64,000 nt of DNA from Deltaproteobacteria bacterium (GTDB taxonomy: Bacteria; Myxococcota; XYA12-FULL-58-9). Both the position numbers and the translations under genes were made by a program. Below, piece by piece: positions 9,145 to 17,473 of this stretch. Below the pieces are notes generated by a model. It was not told the origin of the DNA, ran no database searches, and worked only from the letters and a program-made list of their open reading frames with translations. Positions within the stretch are counted from its first letter, which is position 1. Each line of letters starts with the position of its first letter. Location of the stretch: the NCBI GenBank assembly GCA_016218825.1, contig JACRCV010000029.1, positions 31,653 to 95,652 of the forward strand. The letters run 5' to 3'.

Positions 9145-9512
9145 CGCCTCTTCTCCTGCATTTGATTCCCGCGCGGCCGCGCTCCCCACCCCCAGCCAAC
9201 CTGGCGGGGGGCCGCCCGCCGGCACCCCGTCCATGGACGACGCGGAAGGCGGAGCATCGGCTCTGCGTCCCCCCGTGCCCCCGCACCTCGCACTGGCAAA
9301 GCCAGCTGCTCGGTGCCCCCGAGTGGGGCGGGGGCGCAGCTCACTTCATCCCGAGGGCGGCCCGCTGCGAGGCGCGGCGCGCGAGCGACGACGGCTTGCA
9401 ACAGGTCGGCGGGATGCCTAACTTTCTTTGGCCGGTTCGCCGTTGCGGACAGTAGTACGGTCTCGAGTCGCCAGCCTTGCGACGCGGCCGACGGCGGCCG
9501 CGAGGTGTGATA
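9145..9512. other. Intergenic region carrying structured repeat copy A
   Basis: No convincing gene is present in these 368 bases. The stop codon of the upstream gene lies inside a perfect 12-base palindrome, GGCGCTAGCGCC, at 9137-9148. The first ~180 bases hold copy A of the dispersed repeat described separately. The rest (about 9345-9505) is GC-rich without recognisable motifs and leads into the transglutaminase-7TM gene. Confidence 0.6.
9156..9336 (+). repeat. Dispersed structured repeat, copy A
   Basis: Shares with two other intergenic sites the segment TTGATTCCC, then a short GC hairpin (here the palindrome GCGCGGCCGCGC), then CTCCCCACCCCCA. After a longer spacer of ~120 bases comes GCCCC-CGAGT-GGGGC followed by GGGGGC. 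Copies B (32957-33082) and C (34600-34700, opposite strand) have the same flanks but different hairpin sequences. Confidence 0.55.
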
Positions 9513-11111
9513 GTGCCCGAGCCCACCAATCGCCCGATCGAGCGCGGCTGGAAGCGCCATCTGCTGGTGATGGCGGCCTTGGTCGGGATCTTCGCGGTGA
9601 GCGCCGCCTACAAGCTCGGGTTCCTGGGCTATTCGCTCGCCGACATCATGCCGCGCACCCGCTACGACGTCGCTCTGGAGATGCGCTTCGACGGCCACGA
9701 CGACGACGCGAGCGTCACGACCTTCTTGCCGATGTCCGACAGCCACCAGACCATCAGTGATGAAGAGAGCTCGTCCCCCGGTCTGCACCTGACCACCCAC
9801 AGCCGCGGCGGCAACCGGATCGCCAACTGGTCGGGCGTCAACATCCCGGCCGGCGCCCGGATCCGCCACAGCTTCGCGGTGTTGGCCCGTGCCGTGCACT
9901 TCCAGCTCGATCCGAAGCTCGAGGTGCCGGGCTCCTATCCCGCCTCGGTCGTGCCCTACCTGAAACCCGAGAAGGACATCCAGGTCGACGCCGCCGAGAT
10001 CCGCCAGCGACTGACGGAGATCGGCGCCGACCAGGGGAGCCTGGTCGCGAGGCTCGACGCGATCTTCCGGGCGACGAGCGCCATGCCGCAGCGGCCGTTC
10101 AAAGGCGTGACCGACGCCCTCACCGCCCTCCGCCTCGGCGAGGCGAGCTGCAACGGCAAGAGCCGGCTCTTCGTGGCGCTCAGCCGTGCGACCGGCATCC
10201 CGGCTCGCCTGGTCGGCGGCCTGATCATGCAGTCCGGGGTTCGCCGCGTCTCGCACCAGTGGGCGGAGGCCTACGTGGGCGGTCACTGGGTCCCCTTCGA
10301 CGCCACCAACAAGCACTTCGCCACCCTGCCCGAGCACTACCTGACGCTCTACTACGGCGACGAGGTGCTCTATCGGCACACCAAGGACATCAACTTCGAC
10401 TACCGCTACGTCGTGGAGACTATGCTGGTGCCGTCGCCCAAGGCGAAGGCCTCGTTCCACGTCTTCAACATCTGGGCGGCCTTCGAGCGCCTCGGCCTCT
10501 CCTTCACCCTGCTGCGCACGCTGCTGATGCTGCCGATCGGCGCGCTGGTCGTCGTGTTGCTCCGCAACGTCGTCGGCACCCCGACCTACGGCACCTTCCT
10601 GCCGGCGCTGATCGCCGCGGCCGCCAGCGAGACCGGGGCGCTGTGGGGCACGCTGGGCCTCATCGTCGTGGTCGTGGTCGTGGCCTTTGGGCGCATGCTG
10701 CTGGTGCGGCTCGAGCTCCTGCACTCGCCCACCCTGGCGATCCTCCTGGCCGGCGTCGCCGTGAGCCTCATCACCATCACCATGATCGCCGACCAGCTGG
10801 GCCTGCATCGCCTCACCCGGATCTCGCTGTTTCCGATCGCCGTCGTCGCCATCACCTCGGAGCGCTTCTACCTCTCGCTCGCCGAACAGGGCGTGGCCAC
10901 CGCGCTCAAGCACCTCGGCGGCACCTTCGCCGTCGTCTTCGCGTGTTACATCGTCATGAGCTCACCGGCGTTGCAGGTCCTGGTGATCGGCTTCCCCGAG
11001 GTGCTGCTCGTCGTCGTCGCTCTGAACATCTACCTGGGCCGCTGGGTCGGGGTGCGCTTGTCCGAGTATCGCCGCTTCCGCCAGCTCCTCTTGGCGCGGG
11101 CCAAGACATGA
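9513..11111 (+). CDS. Transglutaminase-like protein fused to seven-helix membrane domain
   Basis: This 532-residue protein has one N-terminal membrane anchor (about 14-33) and an extracytoplasmic transglutaminase-fold domain (about 150-290). The C-terminal half holds about seven helices. It matches the family named 'inactive transglutaminase fused to 7 transmembrane helices', known from operons with RimK-like ATP-grasp ligases. Here the classical triad appears complete: Cys213 in 'GEASCNGKS', His248 in 'SHQWAEAY' and Asp263 in 'WVPFDATN'. The start is taken as GTG 9513 with GAGG 7 bases upstream; GTG 9507 is an alternative. The stop overlaps the next gene (ATGA). It could act in the periplasm on a peptide made by the neighbouring ligase; that role is inferred. 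Confidence 0.85.
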   Translation: MPEPTNRPIERGWKRHLLVMAALVGIFAVSAAYKLGFLGYSLADIMPRTRYDVALEMRFDGHDDDASVTTFLPMSDSHQTISDEESSSPGLHLTTHSRGGNRIANWSGVNIPAGARIRHSFAVLARAVHFQLDPKLEVPGSYPASVVPYLKPEKDIQVDAAEIRQRLTEIGADQGSLVARLDAIFRATSAMPQRPFKGVTDALTALRLGEASCNGKSRLFVALSRATGIPARLVGGLIMQSGVRRVSHQWAEAYVGGHWVPFDATNKHFATLPEHYLTLYYGDEVLYRHTKDINFDYRYVVETMLVPSPKAKASFHVFNIWAAFERLGLSFTLLRTLLMLPIGALVVVLLRNVVGTPTYGTFLPALIAAAASETGALWGTLGLIVVVVVVAFGRMLLVRLELLHSPTLAILLAGVAVSLITITMIADQLGLHRLTRISLFPIAVVAITSERFYLSLAEQGVATALKHLGGTFAVVFACYIVMSSPALQVLVIGFPEVLLVVVALNIYLGRWVGVRLSEYRRFRQLLLARAKT

Positions 11112-12010
11112 GCGCGCTCGCCGAGCTCCGCCGCGTCCTGACGCGGCTCGCGGTGCGTCGCGACGCGCTCGTCGGCATCAACCGCCGCAACGTCACGTTG
11201 GTCTATCGCCACAACCCGCGGCGCTACTACCCGCTGGCGGACGACAAGCTCCTCACCAAGGAGCGCCTGGCGGCGGCGGGGGTGCCGACCCCGAGGACGC
11301 TCGCGCAATGTGACGGCCTCTACGCCATCAGCGCGGCGCTGGAGATCCTCGCCGCGCACGACGACTTCGTGATCAAGCCGGCGGGCGCGAGCGGCGGCGC
11401 CGGGATCATCGCGGTGGTCGAGCGAGTCGCTGCCGGCCGTTGGCGGACGGCCGGCGGCAAGGACATCGGCGTGGCGCAGATCCAGCGGCACCTCGCCGAG
11501 GTCATCTTCGGGGTCTACGCCAAGGACATCCAGGACCGCGCCTTCATCGAGGAGCGGATCCTTCCCCACCCCTTCTTCGACGAGCTCTGGAACGAGGGGC
11601 TGTGCGACGTTCGCGTCCTCACCTTGGAGAGTCGGCCCCTGATGGCGATGATCCGGGTGCCGACGCGCCGCTCGCAAGGCCGGGCCAACCTCCACCAGGG
11701 CGGACTCGGCCTGGCGGTCGACCTCGAGACCGGACACACCTTCCGCGCCTGGAGCGGTCACGACACTTTGCGCACCCACCCGGAGACCGGCGCCGCGCTC
11801 CTCGGCCGCGAGGTGCCCGGGTGGCGCGACGTCCTCGAGGTCGCGACGCGGGCCGCGGCCGCCCTGCCGCTCGGCTATCTCGGCGTCGACGTCGTCATCG
11901 ACCGGCGACGGGGTCCGATGGTGCTCGAGGTCAACGCCCGCCCCGGCCTCGAGATCCAAAACGTGAACGGCACCGGTCTGGGCCCGGCGCTCGCCGCGGT
12001 GCCGGCATGA
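11108..12010 (+). CDS. Alpha-L-glutamate ligase-like ATP-grasp protein (RimK-related)
   Basis: This 300-residue ATP-grasp protein belongs to the RimK-related group usually annotated as alpha-L-glutamate ligase-like. Visible features are 'DDKLLTKERLAAAGVPTP' near residue 45, the ATP-lysine segment 'FVIKPAGASGGAGI' near 88-101, and 'YLGVDVVID' with 'MVLEVNARPGLEIQNVNG' near the C-terminus, supplying the metal-binding Glu and Asn. Such enzymes join amino acids by ATP-dependent amide bonds. It is translationally coupled both upstream and downstream (4-base overlaps). In published comparative work the same pair (transglutaminase-7TM and ATP-grasp) was proposed to make or modify peptides. Acceptor and amino acid are unknown. 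Confidence 0.87.
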   Translation: MSALAELRRVLTRLAVRRDALVGINRRNVTLVYRHNPRRYYPLADDKLLTKERLAAAGVPTPRTLAQCDGLYAISAALEILAAHDDFVIKPAGASGGAGIIAVVERVAAGRWRTAGGKDIGVAQIQRHLAEVIFGVYAKDIQDRAFIEERILPHPFFDELWNEGLCDVRVLTLESRPLMAMIRVPTRRSQGRANLHQGGLGLAVDLETGHTFRAWSGHDTLRTHPETGAALLGREVPGWRDVLEVATRAAAALPLGYLGVDVVIDRRRGPMVLEVNARPGLEIQNVNGTGLGPALAAVPA

Positions 12011-13917
12011 GCGCGCCCGCCTTGAGCAAGCTGTGGCCGGTCATCACGATGCTCGCGACCCTGCTGATCGGCACCCTCGCCCTCCAGGTCTATGCCGAGA
12101 GCCACGACAGCCAGGCGCTGGTGGTCGCGATCCATCCGGAGACCACCGCCGCGGTCGAGGACGAGGCGCTCGACGACAGCGATGGCTCGCTCGAGCTCGG
12201 TCGGAGCGTGAGCCCGGACCACGCGAACGCGCGCGGCCTCGCCCGCCGGGGAGATCTGGTGCCGGCGCTCCGCCTGTTTCGAAAGGCCGCGGCCGCGAAC
12301 CCCGAGTCTGGCTGGCTCCTCGCCGAGTATGGCTACTGGCTCCTGGTCGCCAAGCAAGCCCCGGACGCCGTCACCGCCCTGAAGAGGGCCGAAAAGCTGC
12401 AGCCGCGCGAGCCGCGGATCGCGCTCTACGCCGGCATGGCGCTGCGCCAGGTCGGTGATCTGGTCGGGGCCGAGGCGGAGCTGAGACGCGCCATCGCCCT
12501 GCACCCCGGGTTCGGCTCGGCGCTCATCGCGCTCGGCAGGCTCTTGGGCGCCCAGGGCAAACAGGACGAGGCCGTCGCCTATTTGACGGAGGCCGGCCGG
12601 AGCGGCGCCAACGAGCAAAGGGCGCGCGCTTCGGTGGCGCTCGGCCGAGTCTTGCTGGCCACCGGCAGAGCGGCGGACGCCGAGCAGGCCTTCGCGGCGG
12701 CCATCAACTGGGCCCCGGCGCAGGCGGAGATCCGCATCGCCGCCGCCCGCGCCTACCTGGACCTGGACGGCGACCACAACGGCCAGCGGGCGCTCGAGAT
12801 CGCCAGCCGTGCCACCGAGCTGGCGCCGGACCTGCCACGGGTGCACCTGTTGCTCGGAGACGCAAAGAGCGCCACCGGCGACGTCGACGGCGCCGAGGTA
12901 GCATACCTTCGGGCGCTGCACCTGGATCCGAGCTACACCGCGGCACGCCGCAAGCTCATCCGCTTGGCGCTCGACCGCCGCGACTTCGGACAGGCCCGCG
13001 CCCAGACGGAGCTGCTGCTCAGCATCGACGCCGAGCCGCCCGAGCATCACTTCTTGGCCGGCCTGGTCGCGTCACGGTCCGGCCGCCTCGACGAGGCGCG
13101 CGCGAGCTACAAGACCGCGATCGCCAAGGCGAATGGTGTCTACCCCGAGGCCTACCTCAACCTCGGCGCCGTCCTGCGCGACGCCGACGACCTGCCCGGG
13201 GCGATCGCCGCCTACCGCCAAGCCCTGAAGCAAAAGCCCGACTACCTCGCGGCTCTCAACAACCTCGGCCTGGCCCTCGCAGCCGCCGACCGGACCAAGG
13301 AGGCGGAGGCCACCTACCGCAAGGCGCTCGCGATCAACCCCGACTACGCCGCGGCGCTCTTGAACCTCGGCAAGCTCCAATCGGCAAGCGAGCGCTACCA
13401 AGAGGCGATCGTCACCTTCGAGCGCCTGCTCAGCATCAAGCCCGGCTACCGCCAGGCGCTGCTGAACCTCGGCGTCGCACAGAGGCGCTCCGGCAACGCC
13501 GCGGCCGCGATCACCACCTACCGGCGTCTGGTGCAGGCGGAGCCGCGCTACGTCGCCGCGCACTACAACCTCGGGCTGGCGCTCGAAGCCGAGAACGAGC
13601 TCGGCGCGGCGCGGGATGCCTACCGGCAAGCGGCGGCGCTGGAGCCGGAGCACTTGCCGTCGTTGCGCCGCCTCGGCACCCTGGAGGCGAAGCTGGGCGA
13701 CCTCCCGGCCGCCGCGGCCATCTACCAGACGATCCTCGAGCTCGAACCGGGAGACGCCAACACCCGGCTCGCCCTCGCGGATGTCGCCCTGCGCCGAGGC
13801 GACAAGACGACCTGCGAGCGCGAGTCGGATCTCGCCGCCCGGAGCTCCACCGACAAGACCGCGGCCGCCCAGCTCTCACGCCGCTGCCGCGCCGACGCCC
13901 GGATGAGTCCGGAGTAA
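12007..13917 (+). CDS. Membrane-anchored TPR repeat protein
   Basis: This 636-residue protein has one N-terminal helix (about 9-28, 'VITMLATLLIGTLALQVYA') and then roughly fifteen tetratricopeptide repeats from about residue 75 to 610. Many repeats carry the consensus 'A...LG..L...G...EA...Y..AL...P'. It is expected to face the periplasm and act as a protein-binding scaffold. It is the third gene of the envelope operon, overlapping the ligase gene by 4 bases and followed closely by a repeat lipoprotein. No catalytic motif is seen. Confidence 0.85.
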   Translation: MSAPALSKLWPVITMLATLLIGTLALQVYAESHDSQALVVAIHPETTAAVEDEALDDSDGSLELGRSVSPDHANARGLARRGDLVPALRLFRKAAAANPESGWLLAEYGYWLLVAKQAPDAVTALKRAEKLQPREPRIALYAGMALRQVGDLVGAEAELRRAIALHPGFGSALIALGRLLGAQGKQDEAVAYLTEAGRSGANEQRARASVALGRVLLATGRAADAEQAFAAAINWAPAQAEIRIAAARAYLDLDGDHNGQRALEIASRATELAPDLPRVHLLLGDAKSATGDVDGAEVAYLRALHLDPSYTAARRKLIRLALDRRDFGQARAQTELLLSIDAEPPEHHFLAGLVASRSGRLDEARASYKTAIAKANGVYPEAYLNLGAVLRDADDLPGAIAAYRQALKQKPDYLAALNNLGLALAAADRTKEAEATYRKALAINPDYAAALLNLGKLQSASERYQEAIVTFERLLSIKPGYRQALLNLGVAQRRSGNAAAAITTYRRLVQAEPRYVAAHYNLGLALEAENELGAARDAYRQAAALEPEHLPSLRRLGTLEAKLGDLPAAAAIYQTILELEPGDANTRLALADVALRRGDKTTCERESDLAARSSTDKTAAAQLSRRCRADARMSPE

Positions 13918-13955
13918 CGATGAGCTCGACCATGATCCCAAGGAGACCCCAGACC

Positions 13956-14912
13956 ATGTGCTATCCACTCCACCCCAAGCTGACCCCGGCGCGGTTCACC
14001 GCGCTCGGGCTCGTCGCGCTCTTGGCCGCGAGCGCCTGCGGCCACGACGAGAGCCCGATCGCGAACGGCAACAACCTCGACGACACCGGCACCCCGGCCG
14101 ACGAGGCGCTGTTCCAGGAAGGCCTGGCGCTGTGGAACGCGCTGAGCTACACGGCGGCGGCCGCCAAGCTCGATCTGCTCCTCGTCACCTACCCCGACTC
14201 CAAGCGGCACGACAACGCCGGCTACCTGGCCGGGAGGTGCCGCTACGAGCTCGGGCTGTACGCCGAGGCGATCGGCGTGCTGACGGCGATGCGCGACGCG
14301 CATCCCACCTCGCCGTTCGCCGCCGGCGCGGCGTACTTCACCGGCCGCTGCTACTTTCACCTCGCCGACTACACCCACGCCGTCACCCAGCTGCGGGCGT
14401 CCCTGGTGCTCGAGCCGGCCGGCCTCTACGCCGACAACGCGCAGTACTACGTCGGGCGCAGCTACTATGAGGCCGGCGACCTCGTCGCCGCGACCCAGGA
14501 GCTCGTGACGCTCGAAAGCGCCTTCCCGCAGAGCACCTATCTCGACAACGGGCGCTACTACCTCGGCAGGTCGTACTTCGACCAGGGGCTGTTCACCGAC
14601 GCGATCCCCCCGTTCCAGCGGGTGCTCTTCACCCCGATGTCGACCTACGAGGACGACGCCCGCTACTACACCGGCCGCTCGCGCTATGGACTCTTGGAGC
14701 TCGGCACCGCGCTGGCGGACTTCCAGACCCTGGTGAGCGCGTTCCCGGCCAGCCAGTACGCCGACAACGCCGTCTACTACGAGGTCAGGATCTACGTGGA
14801 CCAGGGGAGCTGCGGCGAGGCCGGCACCGCGCTCGCCAACCTCCAGGCCAGCTATCCCGCCAGCACCTACATCGGCTCCGCGCAGACCTACATGGCCAAC
14901 AACGGGTGCTGA
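13956..14912 (+). CDS. Lipoprotein with tandem TPR/Sel1-like repeats
   Basis: This 318-residue protein starts at ATG 13956 with AAGGAGACC at 13940-13948; an earlier in-frame ATG at 13920 lacks this spacing. It begins with a lipoprotein signal ending in 'LLAASAC', so Cys28 would be the lipid-modified residue. The mature part consists of about seven ~36-residue repeats with a recurring 'DNA.YY.GRSYY..G....A...L' pattern, like the YbgF/BamD type of TPR. It lies 38 bases downstream of the anchored TPR gene and 7 bases upstream of the outer-membrane protein gene. It may help to tether or assemble that partner in the outer membrane. Confidence 0.83.
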   Translation: MCYPLHPKLTPARFTALGLVALLAASACGHDESPIANGNNLDDTGTPADEALFQEGLALWNALSYTAAAAKLDLLLVTYPDSKRHDNAGYLAGRCRYELGLYAEAIGVLTAMRDAHPTSPFAAGAAYFTGRCYFHLADYTHAVTQLRASLVLEPAGLYADNAQYYVGRSYYEAGDLVAATQELVTLESAFPQSTYLDNGRYYLGRSYFDQGLFTDAIPPFQRVLFTPMSTYEDDARYYTGRSRYGLLELGTALADFQTLVSAFPASQYADNAVYYEVRIYVDQGSCGEAGTALANLQASYPASTYIGSAQTYMANNGC

Positions 14913-14919
14913 GCCGAGC

Positions 14920-16305
14920 ATGACGCGGTCGCGGCTCGTCATCGTGATGGCACTGGCCACGACGGCGCGAGGTGTGGCCGCCGCAGAGCTTCCCGCCGAC
15001 GACTCCGGCGCGCAGCTGGAGGCCGCCGCCGAGGACCAGGTGGTTTCCGAGGTCGAGGCGCCGCCCGAACCGGCGGCGTCCGCCCCTCGCACGGCGACCG
15101 GCGAGCCCGCCCAGAGACCGCGGCCGCGGGCGGCGGCCGGCATCAAGGGGCGGGCCGGTCCAATCCGCCTCGGGCTGCAGGGACGGCTGCAGGTGACCGG
15201 CGGCGCCTTCAGGGGGCAGGGGGTGCGGCGCGCGGACGGCGCGTTGACCGAGCTCGCGGTCGACGGCGTGCCCACGGCGCGGTTCTCGAAGCTCCGGCTG
15301 TCGCTGCCGTTTTCGGCCCGCCACCGCCAGACCTTCGGCGCCGCGCTCGTGGAGTCGCGGGCGACGATCGACGGCGAGCTCCGATTCAAGCCCGACCGTT
15401 CTCTGGCGCTCACCGTCGGCGCCGGCGTCGGCGGCGTCCGGCGTCCGGACTGGCCGGACCTCTACCAACCGCAGCAAGACGGCGGCCTGGCGCCGACCGA
15501 TCGCTACAGCTATTGGCGCCGCAAGGTCCGCGGGGGCATCGACGCCAACCCGGCCTCCGGCCTCTGGCTGCACGCCGATTACCTCTACGCCCTCGTCGTC
15601 TACCGCCAGGATCCGACCTTCGACCCCTTCGTGGCGCCAAACCACCTGGTGCCGGCGGATCACGGCGAGCACGCCGCGACGCTGAGCGCCACCTGGCGAA
15701 CCGGCGGCCTCAAGCTCGGCGTCAGCGCGGCAGCGTTCCAGAGGCGCTACTTCTTCACCTTCGCGCGGGACCGCGGCACGGGTTTGACCCACGCCAACGC
15801 CGGCGGCCTGCCCGGAAACCCGCTGCAGACCTTGCGCGGCGTCGAGCCCGGGCTCAGCGCCGAGGTCGCGCTCCAGAGCCTGGGCGCCGTGGTGCGGGGC
15901 GGCTACGGCTTCGAGATCGTCGACGACATCTTCGCCGGATACTACTCGTTCACCGGCCACCACCCCTGGCTGGCGCTGCGCCTGCGTCCGCACGCGCGCC
16001 TCGAGGTCGGCGTCGGTGGCTCGCTCCACTGGCGGCGGTACGGCCCGGAGAGCTACGCCGAGGGCCCCGGACACCCGGCGCTTCGGGGCGGTGAACGGCG
16101 CTTCGATCACCGCGCCTCGGCTTTCGTCGGCCCGCGCCTGCAGCTCTCCGACGCCTGCAGCCTCTCGGCCACCCTCCGCTACGCCGGGAGACGCACCAGC
16201 TTCCCGCCCTACGAGCCCGGGGTGTTCCCGGCCGCGCGGCAGTACGACGTCCGTTGGAGCTTCGACAATTGGCGGGCGACCCTGACGCTCGCCTACGTCC
16301 TCTGA
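14920..16305 (+). CDS. Putative outer-membrane beta-barrel protein
   Basis: This 461-residue protein has a signal peptide ('VIVMALATTARGVAAAE', cleavage near residue 22) and a Pro/Ala-rich linker (about 30-75). A long region of alternating hydrophobic and aromatic residues then ends in 'FDNWRATLTLAYVL'. Amphipathic strands with a hydrophobic C-terminal strand are typical of outer-membrane barrels. I do not recognise a named family. It is the last gene of the operon with the transglutaminase-7TM protein and ATP-grasp ligase and could be the export or anchoring component. Confidence 0.7.
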   Translation: MTRSRLVIVMALATTARGVAAAELPADDSGAQLEAAAEDQVVSEVEAPPEPAASAPRTATGEPAQRPRPRAAAGIKGRAGPIRLGLQGRLQVTGGAFRGQGVRRADGALTELAVDGVPTARFSKLRLSLPFSARHRQTFGAALVESRATIDGELRFKPDRSLALTVGAGVGGVRRPDWPDLYQPQQDGGLAPTDRYSYWRRKVRGGIDANPASGLWLHADYLYALVVYRQDPTFDPFVAPNHLVPADHGEHAATLSATWRTGGLKLGVSAAAFQRRYFFTFARDRGTGLTHANAGGLPGNPLQTLRGVEPGLSAEVALQSLGAVVRGGYGFEIVDDIFAGYYSFTGHHPWLALRLRPHARLEVGVGGSLHWRRYGPESYAEGPGHPALRGGERRFDHRASAFVGPRLQLSDACSLSATLRYAGRRTSFPPYEPGVFPAARQYDVRWSFDNWRATLTLAYVL

Positions 16306-16327
16306 GGGCCACCCGACCTCGCCGCTC

Positions 16328-17473
16328 TTGGACCATCACCCCTCTGGCAGCGAGACCGGCGAGGTGCTCTACTGCCCCCGGCCCCCGGATCCCCGGGAGC
16401 GGCGGAGATCGACCTTGGCCCCGTCCAAGAGAGCCGTGGTACCCCGTCGGCGCGCCCGCCCCGCGCCGGCCGCTGCCGGCCGCCCGGCCCTGAGCTGTCT
16501 CTGCCGGCTCGCGACCGGTAGCGTCGTCGCGGTCCACACCCATGGGGCGATGCTCCGCATGGACGACGGCCCGGTCGTGGCGCTGCTCTTTGAGGGTGGA
16601 CCGCTTCATCCCTGGGCGCTGGCGGTCCCCGGATCCCTGCCTCACCTAGCGGTCGGCGATCGCCTGGCCGGTGACGGCCGGACACTCCGGATCGCCGGCG
16701 CCGCGCCGTCGCGCGCCGCGTGGTGCCTCTCGCTCGAGAGCGTCACAGCGCGCGAGCTCGTGCTCGGCGTCCGTCCCAGCTCGCGCCTCGCGCTCCGGCA
16801 CCACCTGGTCCGAGACATCGATCCAGCCGACAAGGCGCGGCCGCTCTTCGCCGCGCCTCTCGCCACCGCCGTCGCCGCCTTCGCCCGGGATGGAGATCTG
16901 ATCGGGCTCGCCGATCTGAGCGGCGTCGGCGAGGGGCTGACGCCGCAAGGCGACGACGTCATCATCGGCGCCCTCGCCGGGCTGGATCTAATGCGCGACG
17001 CCGCCGCGCCGGCCGCCCGATTGCGGGCGCACCTTGTGCAGCGCCTCGCGGCCCTGACACCGCGGCGCACGACGCGCCTCGCGGCCGAGCTCGTCGGCGC
17101 TGCATGCAGCGGCAGCTACGCCGAGCCGCTCTTGGCGCTCCTGACGACGCTGGCCGCGCCCTGCCCCTCGCGGCGAGCCGTCTGCCGCCGTGAGCGGGCC
17201 CTGTTGGCGGTCGGTCACAGCTCCGGGGCCGGGATGCTCGCCGGCCTGCGCGCCGCCCTCGATCTAGTAGCTGTGCTCCGAGAGCCGGACCTTGCCGCGA
17301 AACACCCGATAGACGACGACGGTGTAGGTGAGGACCAGCGGCATGCCCACCGCGGCCACGATCAACATGTTGCCGAGGGTGCGCGGGCTCGAGGCGGCGT
17401 TGAAGGCCGTGAGGCTCAGGGTCGGATCGTTGTTGGCGGTCACCAGGTTCGGAAACAGCGCCAGCCCGAATAG
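16328..17473 (+). CDS. allH: Oxamate carbamoyltransferase subunit AllH (DUF2877)
   Basis: The recognisable part (from about 16490 on) is a DUF2877 protein. The hallmark segments 'GVGEGLTPQGDD' and 'AVGHSSGAGMLAG' align with the AllH/YlbF motifs 'GPGLTPSHDD' and 'LGHTSGADTL'. One conserved Asp of the second motif is Gly here. AllH is the third subunit of the AllFGH carbamoyltransferase, so this gene likely serves allF-allG located 8 kb upstream. The start is uncertain: ATG 16328 gives a Pro/Arg-rich N-terminal stretch without family resemblance, and GTG 16436 is a plausible later start. The last 70 codons run antisense through the 3' end of cydB and look non-native; the family homology ends near position 17270. 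Confidence 0.75.
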   Translation: MDHHPSGSETGEVLYCPRPPDPRERRRSTLAPSKRAVVPRRRARPAPAAAGRPALSCLCRLATGSVVAVHTHGAMLRMDDGPVVALLFEGGPLHPWALAVPGSLPHLAVGDRLAGDGRTLRIAGAAPSRAAWCLSLESVTARELVLGVRPSSRLALRHHLVRDIDPADKARPLFAAPLATAVAAFARDGDLIGLADLSGVGEGLTPQGDDVIIGALAGLDLMRDAAAPAARLRAHLVQRLAALTPRRTTRLAAELVGAACSGSYAEPLLALLTTLAAPCPSRRAVCRRERALLAVGHSSGAGMLAGLRAALDLVAVLREPDLAAKHPIDDDGVGEDQRHAHRGHDQHVAEGARARGGVEGREAQGRIVVGGHQVRKQRQPE

